The notes beneath the pieces were generated by a model, which ran no database searches, was not told the origin of the DNA, and saw only the letters and a list, made by a program, of their open reading frames with translations. From Neostapfia colusana (taxonomy: Eukaryota; Streptophyta; Magnoliopsida; Poales; Poaceae): a DNA stretch of 64,000 nt. This document shows, in pieces, positions 1 through 11,174 of this stretch. The DNA lies in assembly GCA_030760725.1 (NCBI GenBank), contig JASWHV010000004.1, positions 50,435,136 to 50,499,135 of the forward strand, in the 5' to 3' direction. Both the position numbers and the translations under genes were made by a program. Position 1 is the first letter of the stretch. Each line of letters starts with the position of its first letter.

Positions 1-3000
1 AACTTAAGTCATAAACAAGTAAGTTGCATAAAGACTCGTCTACGACTTCATCCTTAATTTTAAGATTTTAGCCATCATAGTAATGACCTTGCGCTGAGCA
101 ACATTGGAACTCCACAATCAAACAACAGGCGCTTCATTCCAATGTTACTTGTCCCAAGGTGGAAAATAACTTTAATTTGCCCTATCTCTACTTCATACAT
201 GGTTTTCATGCAATTCCATTTATCATAGCAGCATATAAAACATGCAAACTGTTATCACACAACTTTGCATACTACATCATAACACAGTGAGCAAGCGGTA
301 CTCATATCCGCGAGGGACGGTGATTCAAATCAAACACTGCCCGTCTTACTCGACAAATACGCCCACCTCTAAAGACCCAAATCTGGCGTCCTTCATTACG
401 TTGTATTTGGCAACCTTTTGCAGGACACCCGACTGTAGAACCATTCACTCCGTCTCAGGCTCATAGGTCTAATGAGACGATGTGGTATGCCTCTACAATC
501 CAGTTAACCTGGTACGTCAGTTTCCTGGGTCCCATATACCAGTAAGCATCCGGTGCACAACTCAATACTTGCTCAGCGGGACCGCACACGAGAACGGTCC
601 TTAACCGACACAGGCAGAGCTACTTGACCAAGACCTTGTCTTGTCGCTGCCTACACTCTCTGCCCGGTCTAATCTTTGGAAACATAAACTTTAGTTTGCT
701 TCTTTAAACCATACCTATGTGATCCCGAACTATAGCTCGCGAGTAGATTCAAACTACTCGACTTCTACCGGATGTCATAATCTATTTAGCATGGCATTAG
801 TCTACAGTGGGGATACTTCTTCTACCCTTGACTCGAGGGTTTATTTGGTCATGCAGTTAGAGTATAAATCATTCCTGACCTAATGAACAAACAAACTCTA
901 AACCATAGTAGTGAACAAAGTAAAAACTTTATAAAACATCTTAAATGCAAACCGGAGATTGCCTTTATTTTGCAGGGGACTAAAGTCAAATATATTATAC
1001 AGTTAGTTGCTGATGACTTGAAGCTTAATCACGGCTTGTTCGTGCTCCTTGATCCAAGCTTCACCTCTTTTCCACATCTTCCTGTTTAATCACTACACAT
1101 ATATTGAAAGTAAATATTTTTTCCCTCAAGGCCTAATGAAAAGTTGGAAACAGAATGATGTTTCTAGGCTGGAATTAAGATAATCCTAGTGGATGAAAAA
1201 TGGATTTAGCAAAGTGGAATCAAATGCTAAGTGTTCTTCCTAATTGTTGTATTTTTCACCTAGGACTGTTGTATCAAAAAGTACTGATCCAGAGCTCAAC
1301 TTAATCTGAGAATTTTCCTGTGAGTTCCTTGCCACAAGAAGACATTCTGTACCAAAATTCAGAATTGTTCAATGAGTAGTTCATCCAGAACATATCTTTA
1401 AGCATTTAGGCAAAAAGGGATTATATCTGAACAAATTTGCACTTTCATGCAAATTCAAGTGAACCACAATTGCAGACATAGCTCACGGAGCATGCATGAA
1501 TTTTCCTAGGAATTTTGGAGATAGGAATTGCCCAGAGTGGATTTTTCAAAGTATGAATTAACTCTGAAAAAGTTTCTGGACTTTTTGAACACAGCAGCTT
1601 GTAATGTGAATTTTCATACTCAAATCATCTTCAAATTATCTTAAAATTTTCTATAAGTTAAATAATATCCTAAAGAATATTATGGCAAAATTTGAGTATT
1701 TTTGGATGAACCAAACTCCCTCAATAATTCTTTTTCAGAAAAAATTCAAAGATTTTTTCCTGAACTTAATATTGACTTTCATACAAATTGGGGTTCATAT
1801 TTGGATAGATCTTTGCAAAATGAATCCAACCCAATTTGAATCACTCAATTTGGAGGTACCTACACAAAGATATAATTTTTCAAAGTTGTAGCTAATTCTG
1901 GAATTGTTTGACTACGGGAAATTGACTTGGACCCACTGTTTTAACTACAGCCAATGACATTCGAGCCACACCGGGCTACAGGGTCTACACGCGCAGCCAC
2001 ACGTGATCCTGAGCCACAACAGATCCTATTTTTAAATCTTCAGTCGCTGACGCTGGGCCCGGCCCTTTCTTCTTCCTCCTCCCGCTCTCATGTGCGTGCG
2101 CGCCACCCCCCTAGATGGACCGAGGCCGCTGCTCGTCGGCCTGACGTTTCTGGCCATCTCACATCCGGAGACTCGCCGCCAGGGGGTTTGGCAGGTCGGG
2201 GAACACGTCGGTGGGGCTTGCTCGGGCTGCCGGTGGCCGGAACACCGTCAGCGACGTGTGGAACATGAAATAGCTCGCACACCGTCGGTTTCTAGCTAGT
2301 GTTGTGAAGGAAAATCGACCGCTAGTCAATCTAGTTCACGTGTGCACGATTTGGCATAAAAACAAGAATTGCGATCAAATTTTGCTAAGTTCTCACCTGA
2401 GGTCACTTTGCACGTGCCGAGAGCAAATCGCCGAATTTGAGCTCGATGATCCACGGCGTGCTCTGAGGTTTGGGGAGGAGCAACTTGGAGTTCCAGCGCT
2501 CCTCTGGGTGCCCTTGATCAAGCGTGAAAGTCTTCGTGTGGGGCTGTCCACGGGAGTCCGAACGGCGGATAAGTTCGGTTTCCACGAGGACGAGCTGTTC
2601 TCGGGTCAGGAAGGCTGCAGCTCGCTTGGTTTTTAACTGAGGAGGTGTAGGACGAATCCGCGGTGCGATTTGCAGCTCAGCCGGCCTCTGCACGCAAGAG
2701 TTCACTGGCTCCCGATCAAGACCGAGGCGGCGGCGGTGCTCTGTTCGGTTTTTGCTCGATAAAGAGGCAAAGCCTGGGTTGCTTCCGTGCGTGAGTGAGT
2801 GAGAGAGGAGAACTGGCTTTGGTGCACTCGCCATGGAATGATAAGGCCGAACATGAACGGAAGCAGGAGGTAGAGTTCGGTCGGTTGCAAACTTGGGAGG
2901 TGGCGCTCGTGAGGTGGCCGGTTGGTTCGAGTGGAAAAAGAGGAGACTTCGGCAGCATGTTTTAGAAAAAACACCTCACTGACCACTGGGCCCCACATCT

Positions 3001-3550
3001 TTCCTCTCTCAAAATATCTCCAATTTTGCACATTGCAAACTTCAGTCATGAAGAGCTCCAATTGGAAATCCATTTGGAAAATTTGACAAGGTGTACTTCA
3101 GTTCCAAATTTGAATTCAAATTTCAAGGAAATTCAAAGCCTCTTTGACATATAAACCAAAGTACTTCCAAACTTTCTCAAACTTTGCCATCCCACTAATT
3201 TGAACCTGAAGAATTTGAATATGCCATCTGATTTTGAGTTGGCCACTGCAAATAGGAATTTTTGAACCAACAGTTTGAACTCCCTTTTTGAAATGGCCAC
3301 CTTTTCATTTAAGTGAACAATTTAGTTCAGAAGCTGAAACTAAAATCCTCTTACACATGACAGCATTCACATGGGGGTTTAAGTCAACCTTGGCTGAAAA
3401 CATCTCAAAGAAATATTCGAGCTCGGTTGGTTGGACATCCGTGTGTATCATCATGTGTTAAAAAGTTTTAGTAAGTCCCATTTTCTTGAATTTGAATCCA
3501 ACTTTATTCACAACTCAAGTTTTTCATTTACAAGTTTTGGGACTTTTACA
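1..3550 (-). repeat. 3' LTR of Tekay-type element 1 (outer end cut by window edge)
   Basis: This is the downstream LTR of a minus-strand Ty3/gypsy element. Its inner edge is the TTTTACA at 3544-3550, which reads TGTAAAAGTCCC on the minus strand and directly follows a polypurine tract. Positions 1-105 align with 17980-18083 in the other LTR of the same element, with an offset of 17979, so about 440 bp of this LTR lie left of the window and the full LTR is about 3.99 kb. The segment 1950-2960 is GC-rich and the rest AT-rich, a pattern shared by the other Tekay LTRs here. Short open frames inside it (for example 2403-2834 and 2702-3073) resemble no known protein and I do not call them genes. Confidence 0.85.
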
Positions 3551-3563
3551 TTCCTACCCCCTT
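3551..3563 (-). other. Polypurine tract of element 1
   Basis: On the minus strand this reads AAGGGGGTAGGAA immediately before the LTR start TGTAAAAG. Polypurine tracts prime plus-strand DNA synthesis in LTR retroelements. The position and purity fit, and it fixes the LTR boundary. Confidence 0.85.
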
Positions 3564-3615
3564 AAAAAGAATCTTGTTCAGAAATTCACAATTAAGAACA
3601 ATGTGGGGAGGACGA

Positions 3616-4808
3616 TCATCGGACATAAGCCTCTATTTGCTCCAGATGATTAAATTGTAAATATGCCTCGCTTCCCCATGTAGCTTCGTCGAACGTGTGA
3701 TTTTCCCATAGCACCTTGAAAAATTGCACTGTCCAGTTTCTTGTCTCGCAAGTGTTTTCATCAATTATCCGGGTCAGATGCTCAACATAAGTGAGGTCCG
3801 GCTTCAAATCTGCTATGCCTTCCGTGATAATTCCTGTTGGAACTTTTATGCACTTCCGCAACTGAGATATGTGGAAGACGTTATAAACTCCGGCTAAGGA
3901 TGCCGGTAACTCCAAACGGTATGCCACGGATCCACATTTTTCGATGATGGCAAAGGGATCGAAAAATGTGGAGCTAATTTTCCTTTCACTCCGAATCGGT
4001 GAATTCCTTTCATAGGAGATACGCAGAGATATACATGGTCTCCAACTTGAAAGTTCAGAGGATGACGTCTCTTATCCGCATAGCTCTTTTGTCGGGGCTG
4101 AGCGTTTTTAAGATTTGCTTGAATAAGCCTTGCCCGCTCTTCAGCTTCGTTTATGAGATCAATCCCGTAAATAACTCTCCCACCAGATTCACACCAGTTC
4201 AAGGGTGTGCGGCACTTCTGACCGTAGAGAGCTTCATAAGGTGCCATCTTGATGCTCGCTTGATATCCTTTGTTATAAGAGAATTCCGCCAAGGTAGATG
4301 ATCATTCCATCCTTTACCCGTGTGTATGGCACATGCTCGAAGCATATCTTCGAGAACTTTGTTCACCCTCTCCGTTTGCCCATCGGTTTGAGGATGATAT
4401 GCAGAGCTTCTAATCAATTTGGTTCCCAGTGAGTCATGTAGCTGCTCCCAGAAACAAGCAACAAACAACGCTCCTTGATCAGAGATGATCGTACGGGGAA
4501 CTCCATGTAGGCACGGTATTCTTGCAATATACAGCTCCACATACTTCTTGGCATGGAGTCCCGTATGTACCGGGATGAAGTGTGCTGATTTGGTCAACCG
4601 GTCAACGATCACCGAAATGGAGTCATGCTTATTAGCTGTGAGAGGTAATCCAACAATGAAATCCATACAAATATCCTCCCACTCCCATGCCGGAATGCTT
4701 ATCGGTTGTAGTGTTCCCGCTTTCTCCATGTGGTCAGCTTTAACTCGCCGACACATATCACATTCTGATACGTATTTAGCAATCTCCCGTTTCATCCGGG
4801 TCCATCAA
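3616..4808 (-). pseudogene. Element 1 integrase with C-terminal chromodomain, broken
   Basis: Three overlapping open frames on the minus strand give most of a chromoviral integrase. Frame 4795-4199 carries a Cys-x2-Cys pair of the zinc-binding region (SECDMC), then the catalytic core: D in MDFIVGLP, D in IISDQG, E in GQTERVNKVLE. Frame 4292-3894 continues through PYEALYG and the GDHVYL segment. Frame 3927-3616 ends in a chromodomain-like stretch (FKVLWENHTFDEATW), which places the element in the Tekay/Del chromoviruses; such domains are thought to guide integration to marked chromatin. At least two frameshifts (near 4290 and near 3980) and an in-frame TGA just upstream of 4800 destroy it. It lies between the RNase H remnant and the polypurine tract, the normal Ty3/gypsy order. 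Confidence 0.85.
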
Positions 4809-5413
4809 AATTTAGTTTTCAATTCTTGATACATCTTGTTGCTTCCCAGATGAATAGAAAATTTGGATAAGTGAGCCTCATAAAAAATTTTCTTCTGTAA
4901 CCTCATATCATGGGGTACAACTATCCGGTTCTTGAACCATAAGGTACCTTCATCATCTAACCAGAAACATTTTATCTACCCATTCTTTAACATCCTTTTA
5001 ATATGAGATATGCCCTTGTCTCGCTTTTGAGCTTTCATAACCTACTCTTTTAATGTGGGTATGAGATCTAGATTATGTAGAGCTCCATATGGAACCAAGT
5101 AGAGACTCGGTTCTTCCTCTTCTATCAGCGTAATGGTCATATTATGAATATGAGATTTCCGGCTGAGTGCATCGGCAATAACATTTGCCTTGCCCGGATG
5201 ATAATGAATTTCAATCTCATAGTCCTTGATCAGCTCAAACCATCACTGTTGTCTCATATTCAACTCTTTTTGAGTGAATATGTACTTCAAGATTTTGTCG
5301 TCGGTGTAGAGATGAACTAGATTTCCCAATAGGTAGTGTCTCCACATCTTCAAAGCTAGTACCACGGCAGCAAGCTCGAGATCATGAGTTGGATAATGTT
5401 TTTCATGATTCTG
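4809..5413 (-). pseudogene. Element 1 RNase H C-terminal part and integrase N-terminal linker, broken
   Basis: This stretch translates on the minus strand as the end of the Ty3/gypsy RNase H (HYPTHDLELAAVVLALKMW, then YIFTQKELNMRQQ) followed by the linker to the integrase zinc domain. The frame is interrupted by TAA at 5414-5416 at the RT/RNase H junction, by TGA at 5243-5245 in the usual RQQ-R-W motif (consistent with CGA to TGA), and by another stop near 4975. No open frame of useful length remains, but similarity to this domain is continuous along it. Confidence 0.75.
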
Positions 5414-6642
5414 TTATTGCCGTGATCCATATGCGACCACGCGTCCTCCTTGCATGATCACGCAACCAAGTCCGATGCCGGACGCATCACAATAAACATC
5501 AAAGGGCTTGGTTGTATCCGGTTGGGCTAAAACCGGGGCTGTTCTGAGGTGTTTCACCAACTCTTGAAAAGCTTCCTCACATGGCTTGCTCCAATCATAT
5601 TTGATGCCCTTTTTCAGTAGCTCTGTCATAGGTTTAGAGATTTTTGAGAAGCTCGGGATGAACCTCCGATAATATCCCACCAAACCTAAGAAGCTACGAA
5701 CTTCTTGGACTGATGTTGGAGACTTCCAATTCAGCACTTGTCCAATCCTGCTTGGATCAACAGCGATGCCTTCCGCTGAAATAATATGTCCCAGAAATGG
5801 CACTAGGTTGATCCAGAATTCACATTTACTAAACTTTGCATAGAGCTTGTGATCTCTCAATCGTTGGAGCACAATATGCAAATGTTTAGTGTGTTCCTCC
5901 TCTGATTTGGAATATACCAAGATATCGCCAATAAATACCACGACGAACTGATCCAACTCAAGCATGAACATGGAGTTCATAATATACATAAAGTGAGACG
6001 GAGCATTGGTCAACCCAAATGACATGACAAGATACTCATAGAGTCCATATCTTGTCGAGAAAGCTGTTTTCGGAATATCCCCCGCTCGAATCTTGATTTG
6101 ATGATATCCCGACCTTAAATACATCTTAGTGAAAACCTTAGCACCCACTAGTTGATTTAAGAGAAATCAATTCTTGATAGTGGATACTTGTTCTTTATCG
6201 TCACTGCCTTTAGCGAACGATAATCAACGGATAACCTCAGCGTCGCATCCTTCTTCTTCATAAATAAAGCAGAGCAACCCCATGGTGATGAACTTGGTTG
6301 AATAAACCCATTGTCCATCAGATCTTTTAGTCGGTCCTTCAATTTAGCTAATTCATTCGGAGCCATTTTGTATAGTCTCCAAGAGATCGGCGTGGTTCCC
6401 GGTATCAATTCTATTTTGAATTCCACCTCACGCTCAGGTGGTAAGCCTGGAAGATCTTCGGGAAGCATGTCCTGATATTCACGGACTACCGGAATATCTT
6501 CTAACTTGCAAGATTCGGCATTACATACTTTCGGGACTTCGAAAACAGCTTTGCCGAGATACAACGTACGACGCCCGTGAAGTGGAGAGTCCAAATGAAC
6601 ACTCCGGTTCTCGATGTCCACAACAGCCCTATGGAAATTCAA
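5414..6642 (-). pseudogene. Element 1 reverse transcriptase and start of RNase H, active site mutated
   Basis: Two minus-strand frames, 6642-6157 and 6148-5414, together give a Ty3/gypsy RT. Visible motifs are LPGLPPEREVEFKIELIPG, the DYRSLKAVT block, RSGYHQIKI, FGLTNAPSHFM and the palm motif VVFIGDILVYS. In this family the palm motif ends in two catalytic aspartates; here the first is glycine (GGC, 5927-5929), so the enzyme should be dead. RNase H begins at FDVYCDASGIGLGCVIMQ with its first catalytic Asp kept. A frame break near 6150 separates the two parts, and a TGA at 6643-6645 lies just upstream where the family normally has Trp. The upstream half of the gene is displaced to 14452 onward by the nested element. 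Confidence 0.88.
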
Positions 6643-6671
6643 TCATGATACTCCCAATATGGCATTAATTC

Positions 6672-6676
6672 CTTGA
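6672..6676. repeat. Left target-site duplication of element 2
   Basis: CTTGA directly precedes the TGATATGC end of element 2. Its partner at 14447-14451 is CTCGA, 4 of 5 identical. Five base pairs is the normal Ty3/gypsy duplication length. The two flanks also meet in the same reading frame of element 1's protease-RT region, which confirms the insertion site. Confidence 0.85.
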
Positions 6677-7847
6677 TGATATGCACCGAATTTGGTTCGG
6701 CGAAGGGTGGCCCGATCTTCACGACAGGAGGCTCAAGAACAAGATAACTTGCTGTAGAAACAGCGCGGATAACTAGCTTTATACCTGACCAAGGTTGGAT
6801 GCGACCAAGCGACGGGGAGAGAGACACCGAAACCGCAAAGACTTCGACTCGATCTCCGAACGACCGCAGAACCACATCCGGAGCTAATCCACACAAGACG
6901 GGGCAGCCGTACTGGAACCCGCAGAGCACGAATTAGTGGATCTCAGAGAGATCTCTCCACAAGTTCAAGAAGAACAAGGAAGAACAAGGGTTGAGTAAGA
7001 CACTCAAGCAGCTCGGCTGCAAATATCACTGGATTAATCTTGATTCATCAAAATTGTACCTTGGCTTACAAAAAGAGCGGTATTTATGCCAACAACTAGT
7101 CTAAAAATAGATGTGAACTGAAAAAGCCACGTGGTAAGGTGGAAGGCCAACTGGCTTGATCATTCATGCAGTGGTCATCAATTTCCCGCATGCCTTCTGG
7201 CCTTTTGAGTTGTCTTCAATGTTTTAATCATAACTCCACCTAGGGACATCCAAAAGACACGGGACCAGATGCGTTGGAAAGCTAATTCGATAACCTTTCA
7301 CACCATGTGTAGCATGCTTCACGAAAAATTGTAGAGTGATACAGTTTTTCACGGAAACTTGGATATCAGGCTGACTATTGATCTTCTGAACAGTCTGCAC
7401 CAAAAGCACTCGGCTGTCAAGCTGGGAGCTCTAAAGCACTCGGCACTTAGTGGCATTAGAAAGTTGACTTCAACACCTTTCCAACAAATAGTCATGGACC
7501 TTCACAGCTTCTATGAATCAAGAGATATGACTGTTTCTTCATGACAGTTCTGCCAGCCCGAACTGGTTCGACGTAGTTCTCCTCTCTGGTTCAGTCTCGG
7601 CGTGTCCTTGTCATCCTCCTTGGTGAACCTGAGTAATAGAAACATGTACGATTTAGGAAGTATATAATTCTCATTAGTAAATGGAATTTCACAAAGTAGC
7701 GCGTGCACCTCTTGTTGTAGCTGTTTAGCTCGGCTACGAGTAATTGGTCCATCAGAGACATGAGCTGGTGCAGCTTGACTTGATGATTGTTCCATCTTGC
7801 TTGATGTAGTCGGTATACTTGATGGTGTGGTCAGCATGGGCATATCA
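6677..7847 (-). repeat. 3' LTR of element 2 (also encodes the pol C-terminus)
   Basis: It begins TGATATGC and ends GCATATCA, an 8-bp perfect terminal inverted repeat, longer than the minimal TG/CA. The LTR is 1171 bp. The last ~112 codons of the integrase frame (7847 down to 7511) lie inside it. Compared with the other LTR it has a short extra AGAACAAGGA-type repeat near 6970. Confidence 0.92.
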
Positions 7848-8832
7848 TCCTCCCCCCCTTGGAAAAGAGTCATCCTCGACTCTTCTAATCCAAAGAATGG
7901 AGAGAGATCGGACACATTGAAACTGGTACTCACACCATAAGTACTTGGCAGATCAATTTCATAAGCGTTGTCGTTGATCTTGCGTAGAACTTTGAATGAT
8001 CCGTCAGCCCGGGGTTGCAACGTGCTCTTGCGCAGCTCTGGAAAACGATCCTTTTGAAGGTGCACCCAAACCAAGTCCCCTGGTTCGAACAACACCTTAC
8101 TGCGACCCTTGTTAGCGTGCTTCTCATACTTCTTGGTCATCTTTTCAATATTGGCCCGAGCCCTATCATGAATGTTGTTGACAAATTCAGCTCGCTTGCT
8201 TGCATCGAAGTTCACACGTTCCTGCATGGGTAAAGACAAAAGATCTATGGGAGCAGTGGGTATGAATCCATATACAATTTTAAATGGACAAAATCTAGTG
8301 GTCGAGTGTACTGCCCTATTGTATGCAAACTCAACATGTGGCAAGCTTTCTTCCCATAGTTTCAGGTTCTTCTTAAGGACAGCTCGGAGCAACATTGATA
8401 GTGTTCGATTCAGAACTTCAGTTTGGCCATCCGTTTGCGGATGACATGTTGTGGAGAACAACAGTCTTGTCCCAAGTTTGCCCCACAATGTCTTCCAAAA
8501 GTAGCTCAAGAACTTGGTGTCACGATCCGACACAATGGTACGTGGCATTCCATGTAGTCGCACGATTTCCCTGAAAAATAATTCAGCAATACGGGAAGCA
8601 TCGTCGCTCTTGTGGCAAGGAATAAAATGTCCCATTTTGCTGAAACGATCAACCACGACAAAAATTGAATCCCTTCCCCTTTTGGTCCGTGATAACCCAA
8701 GAACAAAATCCATTGAAATGTCCTCCCAAGGTGCATTAGGAATAGGAAGAGGAGTATATAAACCATGAGGGTTCAGACGAGACTTAGCTTTGTGGCAGTT
8801 TTCGCAGCGAAGAACATGTCTCTCTACATCTC
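7511..8832 (-). pseudogene. Element 2 integrase with C-terminal extension encoded in the LTR
   Basis: A 400-residue open frame (8713-7511) covers the catalytic core and C-terminus: D in MDFVLGLS, D in IVSDRDTKF, E in DGQTEVLNRTL, then the GDLVWVHLQKDRFP segment typical of Ty3/gypsy integrases. There is no classical chromodomain; instead the protein continues through the polypurine tract into the LTR with a Ser/Gln-rich region and GPITRSRAKQLQQEVHALL. The conserved part starts upstream of 8713 and is cut from the zinc-binding part by a TGA near 8831-8833, where an Arg codon (CGA) is expected. A long intact core with one upstream stop suggests recent loss of function. Confidence 0.9.
7848..7860 (-). 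other. Polypurine tract of element 2
   Basis: On the minus strand it reads AAGGGGGGGAGGA, directly before the LTR start. It lies inside the open integrase frame, where it codes for part of the GGEDD stretch, so the tract serves as replication primer and coding sequence at once. Confidence 0.88.
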
Positions 8833-9214
8833 ATCGCATTTTTGGCCAAAAGAAATGGTCGGCCAGCACTTGCTCCGTCTTCTTGGCTCCAAAATGGCCC
8901 ATAAGTTCACCTGCATGAGCTTCCTGCACGAGTAAAAGTCGAACAGAGCAATCTGGAATACAAAGTTTGTTAGTGCGAAATAAAAATCCATCATGCACAT
9001 GATACTTTTCCCATCCTTTGCCATTACGGCACTTGGCATATGGTTCAGCAAAGTACGAATCAGTGGCATAAAATTCCTTTATACTTTCCAATCCGAGAAT
9101 TTTAGCATCAAGTTGTGTGAGCAAAGCATGACGTCGAGATAAAGCATCAGCTACAATATTGTCTTGACCTTTTTTATATTTGACAATATAAGGAAAGGAC
9201 TCAATAAATTCACT
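8831..9214 (-). pseudogene. Element 2 RNase H tail and integrase zinc-binding domain
   Basis: The minus-strand frame 9124-8831, together with the in-frame sequence up to 9214, contains the end of RNase H and the His-His part of the integrase N-terminal zinc domain (EAHAGELMGHFGAKKTEQVL, then HFFWPKM). It is bounded by two premature stops: TGA at 9215-9217, where the family has Trp, and TGA near 8831-8833, where it has Arg. Both fit a single C-to-T or G-to-A change. Confidence 0.85.
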
Positions 9215-10570
9215 TCACTTAGCATGTCGTTTATTCAGTTTTAGTTGTCCCTTAATATGTTTCAATGATTCATGGTCTGAATGTATTACAAATTCTTTAG
9301 GATAAAGGTAGTGTTGCCAAGTTTCCAAACTCCGAACGAGAGCATATAATTCTTTATTATAAACTGAATAATTCAAAGTCGGACCACTTAGATTTTCACT
9401 AAAGAATGCAATTGGTCTCTTTTCTTGCATCAACACGCCTCCAATCCCAACTCCACTTGCATCACGTTCAATTTCAAATGCCTTGTTGAAATCAGGAAGT
9501 ACAAGTACTGAGGATGTTGTGAGCTTCTTCTTTAATTCTTCAAAAGCTTTTTGTTGTGCTTCTCCCCATTTGAAAGGTACGTCTTTCTTGGTCAGCTCAT
9601 TGATTGGAGCAGCGATCATGCTGAAATCTTTCACGAAGCGCCGGTAGAAACCAACAAGTCCAAGGAAGTTTCTCACTTGGCTCACGTTCTGTGGAGGCAT
9701 CCATTCGTGTACAGCGTTGACTTTCTCAGCATCCACGTCCACGCCTTGTCCTGAAAAAACAAAACCAAGGAAAACTACCTTGTCGGTGCAGAAGGTGCAT
9801 TTACGCAGGACAGCAAGCACGCTCTGGATATGTGCAACATGTTCTTCAAGAGTCTTGCTGTAGATTAGGATGTCATCAAAATAAACCACAACAAATTTAC
9901 CAATGAAAGTTCTAAGCACATGATTCATTAATCGCATAAATGTACTAGGTGCATTGGTTAAACCGAAAGGCATCACTAACCATTCATACAATCCAAATTT
10001 TGTTTTAAAGGCTGTTTTACACTCATCTCCTTCTTTCATACGAATCTGATGATAGCCATTTCTTAAATCAATTTTAGTGAAAAAATTAGCACCACTAAGT
10101 TCATCAAGCATATCATCTAAGCGAGGAATGGGATGCCTATATCTTACTGTGATGTTGTTAATTGCGCGGCAATCCACACACAGTCTCCAAGACCCATCTT
10201 TCTTAGGCACTAAAAGAACAGGGACAGCACAAGGGGAAAGACTTTCCTGCACATACCCTTTTTTCATCAATTCCTCCACTTGTCGCTGAATTTCTTTTGT
10301 CTCCTCTGGGTTGGTGCGGTATGCAGCCCTGTTCGGAAGTGACGCACCAGGAACCAAGTCAATTTGATGCTCGATCCCTCTCTTAGGTGGCAGCCCTGGT
10401 GGTACTTCGTCCGGAAAGACATCTTCATATTCCTGCAAGACATTCAAAAGAGTACTCGGCAGGGTAGAGGGTAAGGCATTAGTAGAAAGAAAAGTGTCCT
10501 TGTACATAAGTACAAAGAACATGGCATCGGGTTCACTCAATGCTTTGATATCCCCCTTCCTAGCCATCAT
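9215..10570 (-). pseudogene. Element 2 reverse transcriptase and RNase H
   Basis: A 451-residue frame has the complete RT fingers and palm and most of RNase H. Visible are LPPKRGIEHQIDLVPG (about residue 60), the VPKKDGSWRLCVDCRAIN block, FTKIDLRNGYHQIR, FGLTNAPSTFM and the active site VVYFDDILIYS with both aspartates intact. RNase H follows with D in ERDASGVGIGG, E in YNKELYAL and D in VIHSDHESL, so its core catalytic set is present. The frame stops after KRHAK at a TGA in place of the usual Trp. Upstream it is separated from the protease by a one-base frame change in the A-run near 10646-10655. It is the best-preserved RT in the window. Confidence 0.92.
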
Positions 10571-10643
10571 TACTAAACCCTCTTTTCCAGGTTTCTGGGT
10601 TCCTTGCAGCTGTGGGGTTTGATTTGGCTGTGGACACTCTTTC

Positions 10644-11144
10644 TTAATATTTTTTGTGGTTCACTCGCAAGTGGTGCTCGCTCTCGCGCTGTTTCTTCCT
10701 GATATCATCCTTCAAATTTTCTTCCGGTGTCAAAGGAAGCAAGGAAATTCGCTCTACTTTGTACACAAAAGACAGCTTGTTGGTCCTTCCAAAAATCTGG
10801 ACATCACGATCATATAGCCATGGTCGACCGAGCAGAAGCTGGCAGGCTTGCATAGGCACCACGTCGCACTCCACATGATCATTGTATTTACCAACAGAGA
10901 ATGGTACAGTCATAGTATGACTGACACGTAGTGCACCACAATCATTAAGCCACTGCATCTTGTATGGACTAGGATGACGCCGTAGTTTCAGTCCCAATCT
11001 GTCCACCAATTCCTGGCTAGCAATATTGTTGCAGCTGCCATTATCAACGATGATGCGACACACCTTATGTTTGATTAGTCCACGGGTATGGAATAAATTA
11101 TGTCGCTGCCCGTTGTCTTCCTTTTCTGCTGTTACACTAAGCAC
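10644..11144 (-). pseudogene. Element 2 aspartic protease
   Basis: A 166-residue frame carries the retropepsin-like motif IIVDNGSCNNIAS, then LGLKLRRHPSPYKMQWLND and VPMQACQLLLGRPWLYDRD. The protease cuts the Gag-Pol polyprotein during particle maturation; it works as a dimer with one catalytic Asp per subunit, here the D of VDNGS. It is in the same frame as gag, from which it is separated by one TAA (11175-11177) and ten codons, so gag and pol were probably one continuous frame. The displayed start is a GTG and is not biological. Downstream, a one-base shift near 10650 cuts it off from RT. Confidence 0.88.
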
Positions 11145-11174
11145 TCGTAGAGAAATAAAGCAATTATGTTCTCC

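Noticed and set aside
3616..6642. Possibility that element 1 is still functional
   Set aside because: Active-site change, several stops and frameshifts, an inserted 7.8-kb element and a truncated 5' LTR rule it out.
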